The position numbers were made by a program, and so were the translations under genes. Positions 7,523 to 9,827 of a stretch of DNA of 9,827 nucleotides are shown here, piece by piece (positions within the stretch are counted from its first letter, which is position 1; the number at the start of each line of letters is the position of its first letter). The stretch lies in NCBI GenBank assembly GCA_001774505.1, contig MFAF01000135.1, positions 1-9,827 on the forward strand, written 5' to 3'. Origin of the DNA: Candidatus Coatesbacteria bacterium RBG_13_66_14. Lineage in GTDB: Bacteria; RBG-13-66-14. Under the pieces are notes generated by a model that was not told the DNA's origin, made no database searches, and saw nothing but the letters and a program-made list of their open reading frames with translations.

Positions 7523-7549
7523 CCCCGCCCGAAAGGCGGGGTTTTTTTT
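7523..7549 (+). terminator. Rho-independent terminator of the HEAT gene
   Basis: A 7-bp perfect stem CCCCGCC (7523-7529) with GGCGGGG (7535-7541), loop CGAAA, then eight T (7542-7549). It starts 20 nt after the stop codon. Confidence 0.95.
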
Positions 7550-7553
7550 AAGG

Positions 7554-7770
7554 GGTCAACAGTTCATTTCTGACCAGCACGATGTTGAGACGACCGCTAA
7601 CGAGCCGTCGTCACAGTTAAAAAAGAGATGCCGAAAGTAAAGGGTGTAGAGCGGCCCTGTAGGACGAGCCCTTCACTGGCCGCCGAAAAGGCGAGTCGCT
7701 TAGCGGAGTTGTAAACTTTTTAGGTAAAGACTCATTTCAAAGCCCGTCGAAGGATGGGGTTTTTTTTTTT
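7554..7770 (+). ncRNA. Candidate structured small RNA between two terminators
   Basis: After the HEAT terminator a further 200 nt lead to a second strong terminator in the same direction, with no credible coding frame between. The stretch has several perfect short stems: GGTCA/TGACC (7554-7558 with 7571-7575, 12-nt loop), GACGAC/GTCGTC (7589-7594 with 7607-7612, 12-nt loop), GCGGCC/GGCCGC (7651-7656 with 7678-7683), CGCC/GGCG around a GAAAA loop (7681-7693) and GAGTC/GACTC (7693-7697 with 7729-7733). The third and fourth share 7681-7683 and cannot both form. It is less GC-rich than the genes. I find no match to 6S, tmRNA, RNase P or SRP RNA landmarks, and no convincing promoter, so it may instead be a read-through 3' region. 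Confidence 0.3.
7743..7770 (+). terminator. Second plus-strand Rho-independent terminator
   Basis: Stem CCCGTC (7743-7748) with GATGGG (7753-7758), including one G-U pair, loop GAAG, then one G and eleven T (7760-7770). It either backs up the HEAT terminator 200 nt upstream or ends a separate short transcript. Confidence 0.75.
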
Positions 7771-7877
7771 ACCGCCGAAGGAAAGAGAGCCCGGAATACC
7801 CCGGAAGCCGGTGAGCCGCGCCTCCCGGGAAACTCTGCACGGTATTTTACCGACCTATCACCGTCCGGCGATATAAA

Positions 7878-7940
7878 GCGGCCCATCGAACCGCCGAACC
7901 TCTCAGCCGGAGCGATAAAAAAAGCGGAACATTAAACCGC
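7878..7940 (-). repeat. Two similar GCGG-N9-CCGC hairpin units
   Basis: Units at 7878-7894 and 7924-7940 share the same plan: plus-strand AAA then GCGG, nine variable bases, CCGCC. The loops (CCCATCGAA and AACATTAAA) differ except at the end. Read on the minus strand each is a 4-bp hairpin followed by U residues. They may be duplicated from each other or be convergent weak terminators. Confidence 0.45.
7917..7940 (-). terminator. Possible back-up terminator downstream of infB
   Basis: On the minus strand GCGG/CCGC (4 bp, 9-nt loop) is followed by seven U (7923-7917). The stem is short for a stand-alone terminator, but it lies about 50 nt past the main infB terminator and could catch read-through. 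Confidence 0.35.
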
Positions 7941-7989
7941 CCCGAAAACCCGCGCCATTTAAAACTATCGAAGTCCCCCCCGTGTTTTT

Positions 7990-8015
7990 AAAAAAACCGG
8001 CCGGAAACCCGACCG
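7990..8015 (-). terminator. Rho-independent terminator of infB
   Basis: On the minus strand a 7-bp stem CGGTCGG (8015-8009) with CCGGCCG (8004-7998), one G-U pair, loop GTTT, then one G and seven U (7996-7990). It lies about 55 nt after the infB stop, so infB is the last gene of its transcript. Confidence 0.8.
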
Positions 8016-8070
8016 CACGGCCGCCGATGTCTAATCTCCCGCCACCCGGCCCGACCCGCTCCCGGCCGGG

Positions 8071-9827
8071 TCACACGAGCTCGCGCGCCTCCTCGACCAA
8101 CTCGTAAACCTCGATCAGATCGCCGACGTGGATGTCGTCGAAGCGCTCGAGGCCGATGCCGCACTCGTAGCCCTCGGCGACCTCGCGCACGTCCTCCTTG
8201 AACCGCCGGAGGCTCGAAAGCCGGCCCTCGTAAACCAGCCGTCCGTCCCGGACCAGCCGGGCCATGACGTTGCGCTTCACCTTGCCCGAGGTCACGTAGC
8301 AACCGGCGATGACGCCGACCCGGGGGATGCGGAACGTCTCCCGGACCTCCGCCTGCCCCAACCCCTGCTCACGGATCTCCGGTGCGAGCATGCCGCTGAC
8401 CATGGCCTTTATCTCGTCCAGCAGCTCGTAGATTATCCGGAAGAGTTTTACCTGGACGGCCATCTTCTGGGCGAGGTTCACCGCCTTGGAATCGGGCACC
8501 ACGTTGAAGCCGACAACGATGGCGCCGGTGGCCGCGGCCAGTTGCACGTCCGCCTCGGTCACGCCCCCCACGGCGGAATGGATGACCTCGATCTCCACCT
8601 CATCGGAGTTGAAGCGGACGAGGGAATCCCGCACGGCCTCCACGGTGCCGTTCACATCGCCCTTGATGATGAGGGGGAGCTTGTTCGCCTCCTCGACCCC
8701 GCCGGGCTTGAGGAAATCAGCCAGTGTCCTGCGCTTGGCGCTCTCCAGCTTCTCCTCGCGGCCGGCGGACTGGCGCAGGGAGGCGATGGCGCGGGCCGTC
8801 TTCTCGTCGGAAACGGAGATGAGGGAATCGCCCGCCTCGGGGAGGCCGTCCAATCCCTGGATCTCGCCGGGCGTTCCGGGAGGTATGGACTTCACCTGCT
8901 TGCCCTTGTCGTCGGTCATCAGGCGGACCTTGCCGGCCTGCGTGCCACAGACGAAGGCTTGGCCGATTTTCAGGGTGCCGTCGGTGATGATGACCGTTCC
9001 GATGCCGCCCCGACCTCGGTCTATGCGGGTCTCGATAACGACACCCTGCGGATTGGCGCTGGAGTCGGCCCTGAGCTCCAGCATCTCACCGTGGAGGGCG
9101 AGGCTCTCCAGGAGCCCCTCCACGCCCTGACCGGTGACTCCGGAAACCTCGCAGAAAGTGGTCTGGCCGCCCCATTCCTCAGGGGCGAGGTTGTACTTGG
9201 AGAGCTGACGCCGCACCTTCTCCGAATCGGCCTCGGGCTTGTCCATCTTGGTGATGGCCACGACTATCTCGACGTCGGCGGCGCGGGCGTGGTTGATGGC
9301 CTCGACGGTCTGGGGCATGACGCCGTCGTCGGCGGCGACCACCAGGACGACGATGTCGGTCACCTCGGCGCCCCGGGCCCGCATCGCCGTGAACGCCTCG
9401 TGACCGGGGGTGTCTATGAAGGTGATGGGGCCGTGCTTGGTAGAAACCTGGTAGGCGCCGACGTGCTGGGTGATGCCCCCCGCCTCCCCGGCGGCCACGT
9501 CGGTCTGGCGGATGTAATCCAGAAGGGTGGTCTTGCCGTGATCCACGTGGCCGAGCACGGCGATGATCGGCGGACGCGGCTTCAGTTTGCTCTCGTCGTC
9601 GAAGTCAGCGGGCAGTACCGCCTCGAAGCCCAACTCTTCCACCAGGGTGGCCACGGTGACGACGTCCATCTCCTCGATGGCCCCGTATTCCTCACCCAGT
9701 TCGACGAGTTTAGCCAAAACCTCGTCCACCGGGAGATGGAGCAGGTCGGACAGCTCGATGGGGGTGACGGGCCTTGATATGTGGACCTTCTTGGCCTCGT
9801 CCTTCGGCTTGGACCTCGTCTTGCGGC
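8071..9827 (-). CDS. infB: Translation initiation factor IF-2 (5' end outside window)
   Basis: IF-2 is the GTPase that brings fMet-tRNA to the 30S subunit and promotes subunit joining. The frame is open to the right edge, so 584 complete residues are visible and the N-terminus is missing; a GTG at 9729 is internal, because the codons before it read [20 protein letters not shown], part of the IF2_N domain. Counting from the first complete codon: IF2_N about 14-75, G1 GHVDHGKT (92-99), switch [12 protein letters not shown]3 DTPGH (138-142), G4 region [11 protein letters not shown]5 region VSGVTGQG, domain II ([16 protein letters not shown] onward), domain III ([16 protein letters not shown] onward), and the fMet-tRNA-binding C-terminal domain with [18 protein letters not shown]. 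Odd points: G4 is TKMD instead of NKxD and G5 is SGV instead of SAK. The N-terminal segment is Lys/Arg-rich, as usual. The stop at 8071 is followed by a terminator, so rbfA and truB do not follow directly. Confidence 0.97.
   Translation of the reverse strand, partial: RKTRSKPKDEAKKVHISRPVTPIELSDLLHLPVDEVLAKLVELGEEYGAIEEMDVVTVATLVEELGFEAVLPADFDDESKLKPRPPIIAVLGHVDHGKTTLLDYIRQTDVAAGEAGGITQHVGAYQVSTKHGPITFIDTPGHEAFTAMRARGAEVTDIVVLVVAADDGVMPQTVEAINHARAADVEIVVAITKMDKPEADSEKVRRQLSKYNLAPEEWGGQTTFCEVSGVTGQGVEGLLESLALHGEMLELRADSSANPQGVVIETRIDRGRGGIGTVIITDGTLKIGQAFVCGTQAGKVRLMTDDKGKQVKSIPPGTPGEIQGLDGLPEAGDSLISVSDEKTARAIASLRQSAGREEKLESAKRRTLADFLKPGGVEEANKLPLIIKGDVNGTVEAVRDSLVRFNSDEVEIEVIHSAVGGVTEADVQLAAATGAIVVGFNVVPDSKAVNLAQKMAVQVKLFRIIYELLDEIKAMVSGMLAPEIREQGLGQAEVRETFRIPRVGVIAGCYVTSGKVKRNVMARLVRDGRLVYEGRLSSLRRFKEDVREVAEGYECGIGLERFDDIHVGDLIEVYELVEEARELV

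Larger units (their letters stand above)
7771..8070. other. Gene-free spacer between convergent genes
   Basis: No coding frame with plausible composition or start is seen in these 300 bases. The stretch holds several inverted repeats: CCCGG/CCGGG (7790-7794 with 7825-7829), CGGTA-TTT-TACCG (7840-7852), the two similar GCGG hairpins (7878-7940), the infB terminator (7990-8015), and GACCCG/CGGGTC (8053-8058 with 8067-8072), which reaches into the infB stop codon. On the minus strand it is the infB 3' untranslated region and its downstream flank. Confidence 0.7.

Noticed and set aside
7703..7720. GTTGTAAACTTTT resembling a stretch of 16S rRNA
   Set aside because: The match is limited to about a dozen bases and the flanks do not resemble 16S rRNA.
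7551..7770. Known housekeeping RNA (6S, tmRNA, RNase P or SRP RNA)
   Set aside because: None of the landmark sequences of these RNAs, such as the SRP GGAAG tetraloop region or RNase P core motifs, could be found.
8053..8072. Hairpin GACCCG/CGGGTC at the infB stop codon as a terminator
   Set aside because: No U tract follows it on the minus strand; the terminator at 7990-8015 fits much better.
8128..9777. A 549-codon plus-strand frame opposite infB
   Set aside because: It is the antisense shadow of a clear IF-2 gene; the product is low-complexity and rich in His, Gly, Leu and Asp.

Overview
The window suggests a chromosomal segment of a GC-rich, Gram-negative-type bacterium, probably from an uncultivated lineage. 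The reasons are strong G/C preference in the real genes, a lipoprotein signal peptide on a very long HEAT-repeat protein, a large TPR protein, and canonical sigma70-like boxes and Rho-independent terminators. The mix of long TPR and HEAT proteins with divergent housekeeping genes recalls candidate phyla such as Coatesbacteria or relatives of the FCB group. That placement is an impression only; no marker here settles it.

Layout from left to right. (1) Positions 1-410 are clearly AT-rich and hold the 3' end of an unrecognised plus-strand gene; this patch looks foreign to the rest. (2) A minus-strand gene (496-3369) encodes a 957-residue protein with a STAND/AAA-like NTPase region that has lost its Walker A lysine, followed by a winged-helix-like region and a long TPR array. 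It ends in a good terminator (453-477). (3) A 98-bp divergent spacer carries face-to-face promoter boxes. (4) miaA (3468-4403, GTG start) encodes the tRNA A37 dimethylallyltransferase, with unusual P-loop and active-site residues. (5) A promoter overlapping the miaA stop codon, then a perfect 20-bp palindrome, precede a 989-residue HEAT-repeat lipoprotein (4534-7503), which ends in a terminator. (6) A 567-bp gene-free stretch (7504-8070) holds two plus-strand terminators about 200 nt apart with hairpin-rich sequence between them (a possible small RNA), two similar GCGG/CCGC hairpins, and the minus-strand infB terminator. (7) infB, translation initiation factor IF-2, is on the minus strand and runs off the right edge.

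The genes do not form one pathway. MiaA and IF-2 are core translation functions, while the TPR and HEAT proteins are scaffold-type proteins of unknown partners. No CRISPR array, transposase, toxin-antitoxin pair, tRNA or rRNA gene was seen. The points most worth a second look are the dead-looking STAND ATPase, the MiaA and IF-2 nucleotide-site substitutions, the palindrome in the HEAT gene leader, the double-terminator intergenic transcript, and the AT-rich left edge.
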